This document shows positions 54,553 to 64,000 of a DNA stretch of 64,000 nt, piece after piece. The position numbers were made by a program, and so were the translations under genes. The notes under the pieces were generated by a model. That model was given only the letters and a program-made list of their open reading frames with translations. It was not told the origin of the DNA and did no database searches. Source of the stretch: Capsicum annuum (Eukaryota > Streptophyta > Magnoliopsida > Solanales > Solanaceae); assembly GCF_002878395.1 (NCBI RefSeq), contig NW_025842280.1:130928-194927 (forward strand), given 5' to 3'. Numbering within the stretch: position 1 is the stretch's first letter; every line of letters starts with the position of its first letter.

Positions 54553-54767
54553 ATGATAGACTACGAATATTTAAAATATTGGAGACAGAATATGGATGAA
54601 GTAATATTATTAGAAAAACTTACGAAAGATAATCTAATTGGATTTTTATCACCCCCCAAGATATGAATATCGATAAAACTAACATAAATAGACTTAAAAT
54701 AAAAATATATAGAGAAGTTAAGAAATATCCACACACAAAGAAAAATAGATCCATTATACATATAATA
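54553..54767 (+). pseudogene. EPRV small ORF B2, broken by a deletion
   Basis: Starts MIDYEYLKYWRQNMDE one base after the C stop and ends at TGA 54664 after 37 codons. A deletion relative to the inverted copy (14583-14972) shifted the frame; the C-terminal part (MNIDKTNINRLKIK) is read from 54663 in another frame and runs on towards the primer binding site. Confidence 0.5.
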
Positions 54768-54835
54768 GATCTATTTCACAAGTTATCCATAGATCTATTT
54801 CACAAGTTATCCGCACCCCCCTACAAATGGTATCT

Positions 54836-54983
54836 GCCAATACATTCACAATGTCACATCTAAAGAATTATTTGATTAGTAATCAAAATGGTCATGAAGA
54901 CAATGTGACAGTGCCATTACTCAGCCATGTGCTGGAACTTTCTTTGCATTGGATGATGTTGAGAGCTGACACCAGTTGGTATC
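54836..54983 (+). pseudogene. Terpene synthase exon 3, right part
   Basis: Directly after the truncated viral primer site the frame is open: [15 protein letters not shown], then [19 protein letters not shown], the conserved L-H-LE-P-HWR-LR-E--W-like block that follows the LYEASFL block in this family. It stops being terpene synthase at 54984, where a Ty3 LTR starts. Roughly 8 codons seem lost at the viral insertion. The DDxxD catalytic domain would lie in later exons, none of which is in the window. Confidence 0.88.
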
Positions 54984-57257
54984 TGTAACACCCCACAAAA
55001 ATCGTCCATGCGTTAGCTCATGGTAACATGCTCTTAGAGTTAAATGACTAGAATTGTATCAAAGAAACTTAGTCTCATTTTTTACTTCAAAAGTAAGTAA
55101 AGTTTAAACCATATATAATTTTTTCTAATTTTGACTTTTTATCATGTGGGAGATTGAATGAGATTTTCGTCGATATAAGATTCGTCTAAATCCGATACCC
55201 GAATAAGAAGTTAGGACTAATTTAAGTTCTAGTCATAAAACACCGTCATTTTGGTGCTTGGCGCGTCACGGAGGGGGCCTATTTAGAAATTTTCAAATTC
55301 CAGTAGCATAGCGCGATTGTAGCGCGTCACGCTGAAGTTTCAGGTCCCAACAACTGGGACAACGCAATGGCTCTGCGTCACGGTGATCTTAAGAATCCCA
55401 CTCATCAATTTCCAGTGAGCCACCATGATTGTGGCGCATTGCGGTGGTCCATGAAATTGAGCTCCCAGTTATATTTTTATTTTGCCTCATTAAGGGTATA
55501 TTGGGTATTTTCACCCCCTTATCAGCCTAAACATAGGATTTAATCCCAAAGACACCAGAATACATTCACAATCATCCAAATTACTCAAGAACACTCTCTA
55601 GGGTTTCAAACTAAAAACCCAAATAACTCAAGATTTAACCATGGGTTTTCAAGATTGATTGAAGATTTGGAATCCCCAAATCGTAGGCTTCACAAATCAT
55701 TCATCAAATCCCTAAATTGAGGTATGTGGGATTTATCCTAAAAACTACATGGGCTTGTAAACACTAGAACATGATTTAAAGGTTATCATGCATAGATTTA
55801 GAAAGGGGTTTTGAAATACATGATTTTATTTCACATTATGAATGTTTAATTGTATTGTTATTTTGGTCTTTAGGCCTTTAACCCTTAAATTGATTTACAC
55901 GTATATGTATATACATGAAAATTTTAGATTGAAGATTGTTTGAGAGCACAACTTATGAAATCCCTCTCTTGTGATGACTTTAAGTTTATGATCTTAAGGT
56001 GAAGGATTTGAAATGCATGATTCATGTCTTGAAAATAGTTCACTCAAATACCATATTATTTTGAGCATGATTTAGATATTTAAGAGAGGGAGTTTCTTGA
56101 TGTAATTATATTTTGTTAAAAGAGAAAGATTTACATGAGATTAAGATCTTTGTTATGACCACCTTGCATGATTGAAAATTTGACAAAGAGAGTTGCATAC
56201 ATGTGTTTACATGAGTTTTAGAGAAAGAGTTCTTTGAAATAATTTATTGATATGGTGGCTTCGAATTTATGTTTTGAAATACAGAGATTATAATATGCTA
56301 ATAATGGCTCAGAGATGTGACTTGCAAGTCAATGGTATGACGATACCATAAGTATGTATGCCATAACAAAGTATGTTTTCAAAATATATTTTTAGAGAAT
56401 GTATGTTTTAAAGAGTTAAAACTGGGCTTAAAGAGGGTTAGGTGGTTACTCGAAGAAGGTTTGAGTTCAAGTAACTCTTAGCCTAAAATCGTGATTTGCT
56501 GATTTGGGTATATTATTTTTACACTGGCAATGGTCGTAGGGCGTAGCAGAGTCAGAGTCTCCAACATTTGTGGCGCACTTGGGTTGGGGGCTTCCCCGCC
56601 GAGTCAATGGTGGATTCCATATATCCCATAGAATTTTAGATTTTTAGGGTATACACCTAGCGCAGAAGTAAAATGAAGAGTGTCACAGAGTTCAGATGAT
56701 TTTACAGTGTCTTTAAAAAATATCCATGAGATTTCTTACTATCTTATATATTTATGAACTATTTTAAATTTCTCTCATATATGTTGAATATAAACTAGTA
56801 TTTTGGATCTGCTCTGTGTACCAGTATATCTGTATTGACCCTGTACCTTCTAGGTTCGGAGGCTCAGTCTAAGGGTTCAGCTAATCTGTAGAGTATTCCA
56901 GAGAGAAGTGATCGAATCAATGGTGAGCCTTCTATGTTCCAGAAGGTCTGTTATTTCAGATTATGTTATTCCATTGGTTTGGTCTACTGGGGTCCTTGTC
57001 CTAGTTTTCAGAATAGTTTTGAGATGTAGTAGAGATTTTGTAGATTGGGTTAGATCTTATTCAGATGTTTTGAATTGTAACTTTCATTCTCATGTCTTGA
57101 AACTCAGAGTTAATGACCAAGTTTCCATTTCAGATTGTATTTCCTCATATTCTCTTATTATATGAATGTTGTACATGACTACCAGATAGAGTAGGATGTT
57201 CGGGTCTTTATGGTTCGAGATGTTTGTCATGGCCAAGCCCTAGTTCGGGTTGTGACA
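54984..57257 (+). repeat. 5' LTR of the chromovirus
   Basis: TGTAACACCCC at the start, TTGTGACA at the end, 2274 bp. It aligns with 61807-63564 over its first 1760 bases. It contains four spaced GC-rich motifs of the type GCGTCRCGG (55259, 55320, 55376, 55433 region) within otherwise AT-rich DNA. Confidence 0.92.
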
Positions 57258-57466
57258 AACTTGGTATCAGAGAACGGTTAATGGTCCCAGGGTGTCTGCG
57301 AAATCGCGTCAGGTAAAATCTTATTTATGGGTGTGTAGCGCGCCATACTTATAAGCAGGAGGCTACTAGGAGTTTAGGAATATTTCTCTTCTTTGTGGTT
57401 TAGTTCGTGCTTCAGAGTCTGAGTTTTCCCTTAATCGATGGTCTCTTGTGTTTCAGAAAAACAATC

Positions 57467-58606
57467 ATGCCTCCCCGTCGTACTATTAATCAGGCTCCAG
57501 AGATTGATGCTACTCCGTGAGTCCCACCTTCTCAGACCAGCCCACTTAGGGCACCCAGAGCTCCCCGAACGGGGACTAACGTACTCAACCTCACGCGAGA
57601 GAGGTATCTAATGTAGAATTCAGACAGTCTATTTACACGCTTTCCTATTTAGTAGCTACACAGACTCAACAATCGAAAGATATCGGGTCTGCATCTACAA
57701 TTTCTGAGGCTACAAGAGTGGGCCAGTTCATGAGGATGAACCCGCCAAAGTTTACTGGTACCAAGGTAGAAGAGGATCCACAAGACTTTATGGACGAGAT
57801 GGAGAAGATCTTTAAGGTGATGCATATAGATGAGGTAGAGGAGGTTGAGTTAGCGGCTTACCAGCTCAAGGATATACCGAACCAATGGTATAATGAGTGG
57901 GAATATTCAAAGAGTGAGCATGCTGAGCCCACAGTTTGGGTCGAGTTCGTAGAAGCCTTCCTTGATCAACTCTTTCCTCTCGAGCTGAGAGAGGCCAAAG
58001 CTGAAGAGTTTATGAATATAAAGTAGTGTAAGATGAGTGTCCATGAGTACACTCTGAGGTTCAACCAACTAGTCCATTATGCTCCAGAAATGACTAGTAA
58101 CATGAGATCCCGAATGAGGAAATTTACATCTGGCCTTTCAGATGACTTAGTGCGTGAATGTCAGAGAGCAATGTTGAATCGGGACATGGGTTTTGCCAAG
58201 CTATCAGTCCACATGCAGCAAGTTGAGTAAAAAAAGAAGAAAATCTCTAAATCTAGGGAGAAGGATAGATAGTAAAGAGAGCCAAAATAGCAGACCAGAG
58301 CTACAGTCAGCAGCAAGTGAGAATTGGTGTAACAAATGGCAGAAGAAGAAGAATTGGGATAATGTGCAGTTTGCAGCCAGTGCCCCAGTGACTAGACCCC
58401 CAGCCGAACAGCGCACTTAGGATTTTCAGTATAGGAAGGGGCCGAGGATGCAGGGTTCACAGTCTCAAAGAAGTGTAGCTCAGGTCTCTCAGACATACCC
58501 GCGCTGTGAGAAATATAGGAGGAATCATCCAAGGAGATGTCAGTTTGGTTCTATGGTGTGTTATTCGTGCGATCAGCTAGGACATATCCAGAGAGAATGT
58601 CCATAA
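57467..58606 (+). pseudogene. Chromovirus gag
   Basis: ATG at 57467 (MPPRRTINQAPEID, then TGA), the gag core at 57718-58026 (MNPPKFTGTKVEEDPQDF, WYNEWEYSK), 58033-58230 (SVHEYTLRFNQL), and a CCHC zinc knuckle CYSCDQLGHIQREC at 58559-58600. Interrupted by stops at about 57518, 58024, 58228 and 58417. Forms the particle in intact elements. Confidence 0.88.
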
Positions 58607-60600
58607 ATAAAGGGTAATATTGGTGGAGCCAAGTCACAGGCTAATTCTTCTACACCACCACCATCTCAGAAGGGTGCCACTTCAGCTGCCAGAAATGGAC
58701 GCAACCGGTTGTACGCCTTGACCAATCGCCAAGAGGTAGAGGCCTCACCGAATGTAGTCACTGGTACGTTGCAAATCTTTTCCCGTGATGTTTATGTGCT
58801 ACTTGATCCTGGGTCTACCCTGTCTTATGTGACTCCTTATGTGGCTGTTGGTTTTAGGTTTAAGCCTGATATAATTGCCAAATCTTTTTCTGTTTCCACT
58901 CCAGTGGGAGACTCTGTTGTGGCTAGGAGGGTGTATAAAAATTTTATGGTGACTGTTTGTAGGTGAAATACTAGGACAGACCTTGTAGACTTAGACATGG
59001 TTGATTTTGATGCTGTCTTGGGGATGGATTGGCTTCATTCGTATTTTGCCATACTAAATTGTAGAACCTGAAAGGTTACTTCCTCTTTCCTGAATGAACC
59101 AATAATAGAATGAGAGGAACATTCTTTAGCACCTAGAAGGAAGTTCATCTCTTGTCTCAGATCCCGTAAACTCATTTCTGAGGGCTGTTTGTATCATCTT
59201 ATTTGGGTTAAAGATTCGAATACCGAAAGCCCTTCTCTTCAATTCATCCCTGTGGTGAATGAGTTCCCAGAAGTTTTTCCAGATGATCTCCTAGGAATAC
59301 CACTTGATAGGGAGGTATCATCTCTATTCCGCCATATAAAATGGCTCTTGTAGAATCAAAAGAGTTGAAAGGGAAACTAGAAGATTTTCTAGATGAAGGT
59401 TTTATATATCCTAGTGTTTTCCCTGGGGTGCACCTGTACTCTTCATGCAAAAGAAAGATGGTTCCCTGCGTATGTGTATAGATTATCGTCAGCTGAATAA
59501 GGTCATTGTTAAAAATAAATATCCTCTTCCTAGAATTGATGATCTTTTTTACCAGCTTCAGGGTGCTAATTATTTTAAAAAATAGACCTTCATTTGGGAT
59601 ACCATCAATTGAAGGTTAGAGATTCAAATATTCCTAAAATAGCTTTTCGAACCCGATACGATCATTATGAATTCTTAGTCATATACTTTGGGTTGACTAA
59701 TTCCCCTACGGCTTTCATGGACCTTATGAATAGGGTATTTCGCCAGTTTCTAGATTTGTTTGTTATAGTTTTTATTGATGATATTCTAATTTATTCCAAG
59801 AGTGAGGAGGACCATGCCAATCACCTCCGAATCATCCTTCAGACTCTCGAAGATTATAAGTTGTATGCTAAATTTTCCAAGTGCAAATTCTGGATTAATG
59901 CTATTGCTTTCTTGGGGCATATCGTGTCAAGTGATGGGATTAAGGTTGATCCTCAGAAGATTAAGGCAGTGATAAAATAGCCTAGACCCACGACTCCAAT
60001 CGATATTCAGAGCTTCTTGGGTTTGACAGGGTATTACAGAAGATTTGTAGAGAGTTTTTCTTCCATAGCTGTACCACTTACTAAGTTGACTCAGAAAAAG
60101 GTAAAGTTCGTGTGGTCTGACTCCTGTGAGAATAGTTTTAAGAAGTTAAAAGATAAGTTGACAAATACTCCTATTTTGAATCTTTCGGAAGGTACAAAAG
60201 GGTTTATTGTGTACTGTGATGCGTCCTGTGTGAGACTTGGGTGTGTACTTATATAGCATGGTAAAGTGGTGTCTTATGCATCTAGGCAGTTAAAAGTGCA
60301 TGAGCGAAATTAGCCCACCCATGACTTGGAGTTAGAAGTTGTGGTGTTTGCACTCAAAATATGGAGGCATTATCTTTATGGGGTACATGTTGATATATTT
60401 ACTGACCACAAGAGTTTGTAGTATGTTTTATCATAGAAAGAATTAAACCTCAGGCAACGACGTTGGTTAGAACTTTTATAGGATCATGACATGAGCCCGC
60501 ACTACCATTCCGACGCCCTCAGTAGGTTATCTATGGGTATTCTTTTGCATGTTGAAAAGGGAAAAAGGGAGATGGTGTAGGATATTCACCGACTTACAAA
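58607..60600 (+). pseudogene. Chromovirus protease, reverse transcriptase and RNase H
   Basis: Protease at 58709-58966 (VLLDPGSTLSYVTPYVA; active site DPGST, a form usual in plant Ty3 elements) and 58990-59060 (LGMDWLHSYFAI). Reverse transcriptase 59260-60000 ([10 protein letters not shown] near 59470, FIDD at 59771-59782), then 60017-60256 (LTGYYRRFVESF, WSDSCENSFKKLK) and decayed RNase H to about 60530 ([13 protein letters not shown]). Stops at 58966, 59583, 59978 and elsewhere. Confidence 0.88.
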
Positions 60601-60802
60601 TCTAGAAGTGTGACTCTTGGATTTCAAAGATGGGGGAGTGGTTGTTCATGAGGTAGCTAAATCTTCCCTTTGTGCTGAAGTTAAAGAGAAGCAGGTTGAA
60701 GATCTCATCTTGATGCAGATCAAGAAAGATGTGGGTCAATAGAAGGTAATGTCTTTTGAAATTGGTGGTGATGGAGTTTTGAGATATTAGGGCAGACTAT
60801 GT

Positions 60803-61810
60803 GTGCCAGATGTAGACGGGTTACGAAAGAGGATCCTTGATGAAGCTCACACTTCGAGGTATGTTCTTCACCCAGGCTCTACTAAGATGTATCATAATTT
60901 GAAAGCTATTTACTGGTGGAATAATATGAAGCGTGATGTGGCTAATTTTATTGCCAAGTGTTTGAATTGTCAACAAGTAAAAGTAGAGCATATGAGGCTA
61001 GGTGGTACTTCCTAAGAGATAGACTTGCCTTTGTAGAAATAAGAGATGATCAATATGGACTTCATCATGGGACTTCCGAGGTTCGGAAGCCAGTATGATT
61101 CAATTTGGGTGATTGTTGATCGACTGACCAAGTCAACCCACTTTTTTCCCGTTAGAACTAACTATTCGGAAGATGACTATGCCAAGATGTACATTGAGGA
61201 GATAGTCTGTTTGCATGGAGCACCTGTATCCATTATATCTGACTGAGGTACGCAATTATCTTCGTATTTTTGGAGGTATTTTCAGAGGGGTTTAGGTACC
61301 CAAGTGAACCTAAGTAATGCATTCCACCCTCAGACTAATACGCAACCTGAGTGCACTATTTAGACTCTTGAGGATATGTTAAGGGCCTACATAATTGACT
61401 TTAAGGGGGCTTGGGTTGATCACTTACCATTGATAGAGTTCGCATATAATAACAGTTACCATGCCAGTATTAAGATGGCTCTTTTTAAGGTATTGTATGG
61501 AAGAAGATGTAGGTTGCCAATACGGTGGTATGAAGTGGGTGAGACTCAATTGTTTGGGCCTGATCTTGTTCATCAGGCAATGGAGGACATGAAAATTATT
61601 AGAGAATGACTTAAGACAACCCAGAGTTGATAGAAGTCCTACGCCAATGTTAGGAGAAGATACTTAGAGTTTGAGGTTGGTGATTGGGTGCTTCTCAAAG
61701 TTTCTCCTATGAAGAGAGTCATGCATTTCGAAAAGAGAGGTAAGTTGACTCCTCGCTATATAGGGCCATACCAAATTTCGAAAAGAGAGGTAAGTTGAGT
61801 CCTCGCTATA
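60803..61810 (+). pseudogene. Chromovirus integrase, C-terminus lost
   Basis: Zinc-binding region 60803-61015 (HPGSTKMYHNLKAIYWW, then CLNCQQVK), core with MDFIMGLP and WVIVDRLTKSTHFFPV (61046-61246) and 61376-61609 (FAYNNSYHASI, YGRRCRLP). The GPY-type end begins (TPRYIGPYQI at 61748-61777), then meets a 50-bp tandem repeat and the LTR instead of the usual ~150 further codons. Confidence 0.88.
61725..61810 (+). repeat. 36-bp direct repeat (50-bp period) at the pol/LTR junction
   Basis: ATTTCGAAAAGAGAGGTAAG...CCTCGCTATA occurs at 61725-61760 and 61775-61810 with one mismatch. The second copy runs straight into the LTR, sharing the bases TA. It marks a rearranged junction. Confidence 0.9.
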
Positions 61811-63564
61811 ACACCCCACAAAAATCATTTGTGAGTTAGCTCGTGGTAACTTGCTCTTAGAGTTAAATGACTAGAATTGTGTTAAAGAAACTTAGTCTCA
61901 ATTTGAATTCCAAAGTGAGTAAATTTTAGACCATATATAATTTCCCTAATTTTGAATTTTTATCATGTCGGAAATTGAATGAGCTTTCTGTTGATATAAG
62001 ATTCACCCAAATCTGATACTCGGGCAAAAAGTTATGGCTAATTTAAGTTCTAGTCGTAAAACACTATCATTTTGGTGCTTGGCGCATCGCGGAGGGGGCC
62101 TGTTTAGAAATTGTCAAATTCCAGTAGCATAGAGCGATCGTTGTGCATCGCGCTGAAGTTTCAGGTCCCAACCATTAGGACAACGTGATGGCTCCGCGTC
62201 GCGGTGACCTTAAGAATCTCACTAGTCAATTTCCAGTGAGCCACCATGATTGTGGCGCGTCGCGGTGGCCCATGAAATCGGGCTCCTAGTTATATTTTTA
62301 TTCCGCCTCATTAAGGGTATATTGGGTATTTTCCACCCCTTATCAGCCTAAACACGGAATTTAATCCCAAAGACACCAAAATACATTCACAATCATCCAA
62401 ATTACTCAAGAACACTCTCTAGGGTTTCAAACTAAAAACCCAAATAACTCAAGATTTAACCGTGGGTTTTCAAGATTGATTGAAGATTTGGAATCCCCAA
62501 ATCGTAGGCTTCAAGAATCATTCATCAAATTCCTAAATTGAGGTATGTGGGGTTTATCCTAAAAACTACATGGGCTTGTAAACACTAGAACATGATTTTA
62601 AGGTTATCATGCATAAATTTAGAAAGGGATTTTGAAATACATGATTTTATTTCGCATTATGAATGTTTAATTGTATTATTGATTTGGTCTTTAGGCCTTT
62701 ATCCCTTAAATTGATTTACACGTATATGTATATGTATCAAAAATTTAGTTTGAAATTGTTTGAGAGCACAACTTATGAAATCCCTCTCTTGTGATGACTT
62801 TAAGTTTATGATCTTAAGGTGAAGGATTTGAAATGCATGATTTATGACTTGAAAATAGTTTACTCAAATGCCATATTATTTTGAGCATGATTTAGAGATT
62901 TAAGAGAGAGAGTTTCTTGAAGTAATTATATTTTGTTAAAAGAGAAAGATTTGCATGAGATTAAGAGCTTTGACATGACCACCTTGCATCATTGAAAATT
63001 TGACAAAGAGAGTTGCATACATGTGTTTACATGAGTTTTAGAGAAAGAGTTCTTTGAAATGATTTATTGATATGGTGGTCCCGAATTTATGTTTTAAAAT
63101 ACAAAGATTGTAATATACTAATAATGGCTCAGAGATGTGACTTGCAAGTTAATGGTATGACGATACCATAAGTACGTATGCCATAATAGAGTATGTTTTC
63201 AAAATATATTTTCAGAGAATGCATGTTTTAAAAAGTTAAAACTGGGCTTAAAGAGGGTTAGGTGGTTACCCGAAGAAGGTTTGAGTTTAAGTAACTCTTA
63301 GCCTAAAACCGTGATTTGCCGATCCGAGTATATTATTTTTACGCTGACGACAGCCGTGTGGCGTAGCAAAGTCAGAGACTCCAACCCTTGCGGCACACTT
63401 GGATTGGGGGCTTCCCCGCCGAGTCAATGGCGGATTCCATATATCCCATGGAATTTTAGATTTTTAGGGTATACCACCTAGCGTAGAAGTAAAATGAAGA
63501 GTGTCACAGAGTTCAGATGATTTTACAGAGTCTTTCGAAAATGCCCATGAGATTTTTTACTATC
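61807..63564 (+). repeat. 3' LTR of the chromovirus, both ends damaged
   Basis: Aligns with 54984-56743. The leading TG is TA because of the junction. The last 514 bases, including the LTR end, are missing; sequence changes abruptly after TTACTATC (63557-63564). Confidence 0.9.
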
Positions 63565-64000
63565 GGGAGTTAATTATATATCTCGATGAACTCAAAATAG
63601 AAAAAAAAAATATCGAAAGTTAATTATGTATCTTTACAAAGGAAAAATGTAATCTTCATCTGATGTATTATGTATCTAGAAAGACTCAAAATTGAAGAAA
63701 AAAAATATCAGGATCTACTTATGTATCTTTACAAAGGAAACAATGTATCTTCGTTGGATGTATTAGAAGCTAATTATGTATTTCAACAAATTCAAAATTG
63801 AAATTTTTAATAATTACGCAAAATATAAAAAACTATCGAGATTTATGTTATTTGTCAATTAATTATTACAAACCATTTATTTCCCCATGTGTTGTTTGAC
63901 ATTTTCTCCCTTTGAACACCAAAATTTTTGGAAAATATAATCACCACAAAAAGTCAAGTCATTGGTCATGATAATGAGAAAATTCTTTATATATGTCACA
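63565..64000. other. Unclassified AT-rich DNA with degenerate repeats
   Basis: No gene. About 63586-63812 contains two to three degenerate ~100-bp units sharing CTCAAAAT-GAA-AAAAAA, TTATGTATCTTTACAAAGGA and ATGTAT. After 63812 I see nothing recognisable. It is the right flank of the truncated LTR and does not resemble a terpene synthase. Confidence 0.55.

Larger units (their letters stand above)
46219..54834 (+). mobile_element. Endogenous pararetrovirus, unit-length integrant with terminal redundancy
   Basis: Caulimovirid genome integrated in terpene synthase exon 3. The first ~70 bases (46219-46287) recur at the right end (54768-54834), so the insert is slightly longer than one genome; the distance between equal points (46281 and 54828) gives a circular genome of about 8547 bp. 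Order: primer binding site, K/E-rich ORF, coat protein, movement protein, protease, reverse transcriptase-RNase H, a downstream ORF, promoter, small-ORF array. The AT-rich genome and layout are closest to what I know of solendoviruses and related EPRVs of Solanaceae; the genus is not proven. Most ORFs carry stops. Confidence 0.9.
54984..63564 (+). mobile_element. Ty3/gypsy chromovirus (Tekay-like), 3' deleted
   Basis: 5' LTR 54984-57257, gag-pol 57467-61760, and a 3' LTR copy from 61807 that ends after 1758 bases. The primer binding site TTGGTATCAGAG (57261-57272, initiator tRNA-Met type) follows the 5' LTR by 3 bases. The internal part lacks the integrase C-terminus, chromodomain and polypurine tract. 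It sits in terpene synthase exon 3. No right target duplication can be seen because the 3' LTR is cut. Confidence 0.92.

Noticed and set aside
57240..57275. TTGGTATCAGAG as a tRNA gene or a further viral primer site
   Set aside because: It follows the 5' LTR end by three bases, so it is the Ty3 primer binding site; no cloverleaf around it.

Overview
This is plant nuclear DNA, almost certainly from the nightshade family (Solanaceae, most simply Solanum). The evidence is a broken monoterpene-type (TPS-b) terpene synthase gene with an N-terminus like tomato monoterpene synthases, a caulimovirid-type endogenous pararetrovirus (EPRV), a SINE fragment that looks like the tobacco TS type, and chromovirus, Tat and copia retrotransposons. 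There is no intact host gene. The window is a former terpene synthase cluster buried under nested mobile elements, plus one 100-N assembly gap.

Layout. 1-9303: decayed pol and 3' LTR of a Ty3 chromovirus; the LTR carries a complete CACTA-like transposon (4446-8573, TSD TAC). 9304-13343: unclassified DNA, three MITEs and a ~425-bp tandem duplication whose second unit preserves the empty site of one MITE. 13374-22240: 5' ends of two terpene synthase copies. Copy A is split by a SINE. Copy B is split just after its ATG by an inverted, rearranged EPRV (14602-19822) and a deleted copia element. 22320-28103: a complete minus-strand copia element with 5-bp TSD. 28247-54983: a third terpene synthase copy, with exon 1 at 28247, exon 2 at 45543 and exon 3 split into 46108-46220 and 54836-54983. 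Intron 1 holds a nested stack: a Stowaway-like MITE, a TIR element, and a 15.9-kb Ty3 Tat-lineage retrotransposon (28999-44891, TSD GCGTG). Exon 3 is split by a unit-length EPRV (46219-54834, 8547-bp genome period) and cut again by a Ty3 chromovirus (54984-63564) that lacks its integrase C-terminus, chromodomain and the end of its 3' LTR.

How the parts work together. The host exons still have open frames and usable splice borders but are separated by 17 kb and 8.6 kb of inserted DNA, and the catalytic part of the gene is absent, so no functional enzyme can be made. The two EPRV copies support each other: both show the same gene order (K/E-rich ORF, then in the plus copy coat protein, movement protein and protease, then RT-RNase H, a downstream ORF, the promoter and an unusual small-ORF array). 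Each breaks in different places.

The least expected feature is that array. Five tightly abutting small ORFs lie between the viral TATA box and the tRNA-Met primer binding site. They contain a tandemly duplicated pair of protein families (A1-B1 and A2-(C)-B2), conserved in two independently decayed copies. I do not recognise these proteins.
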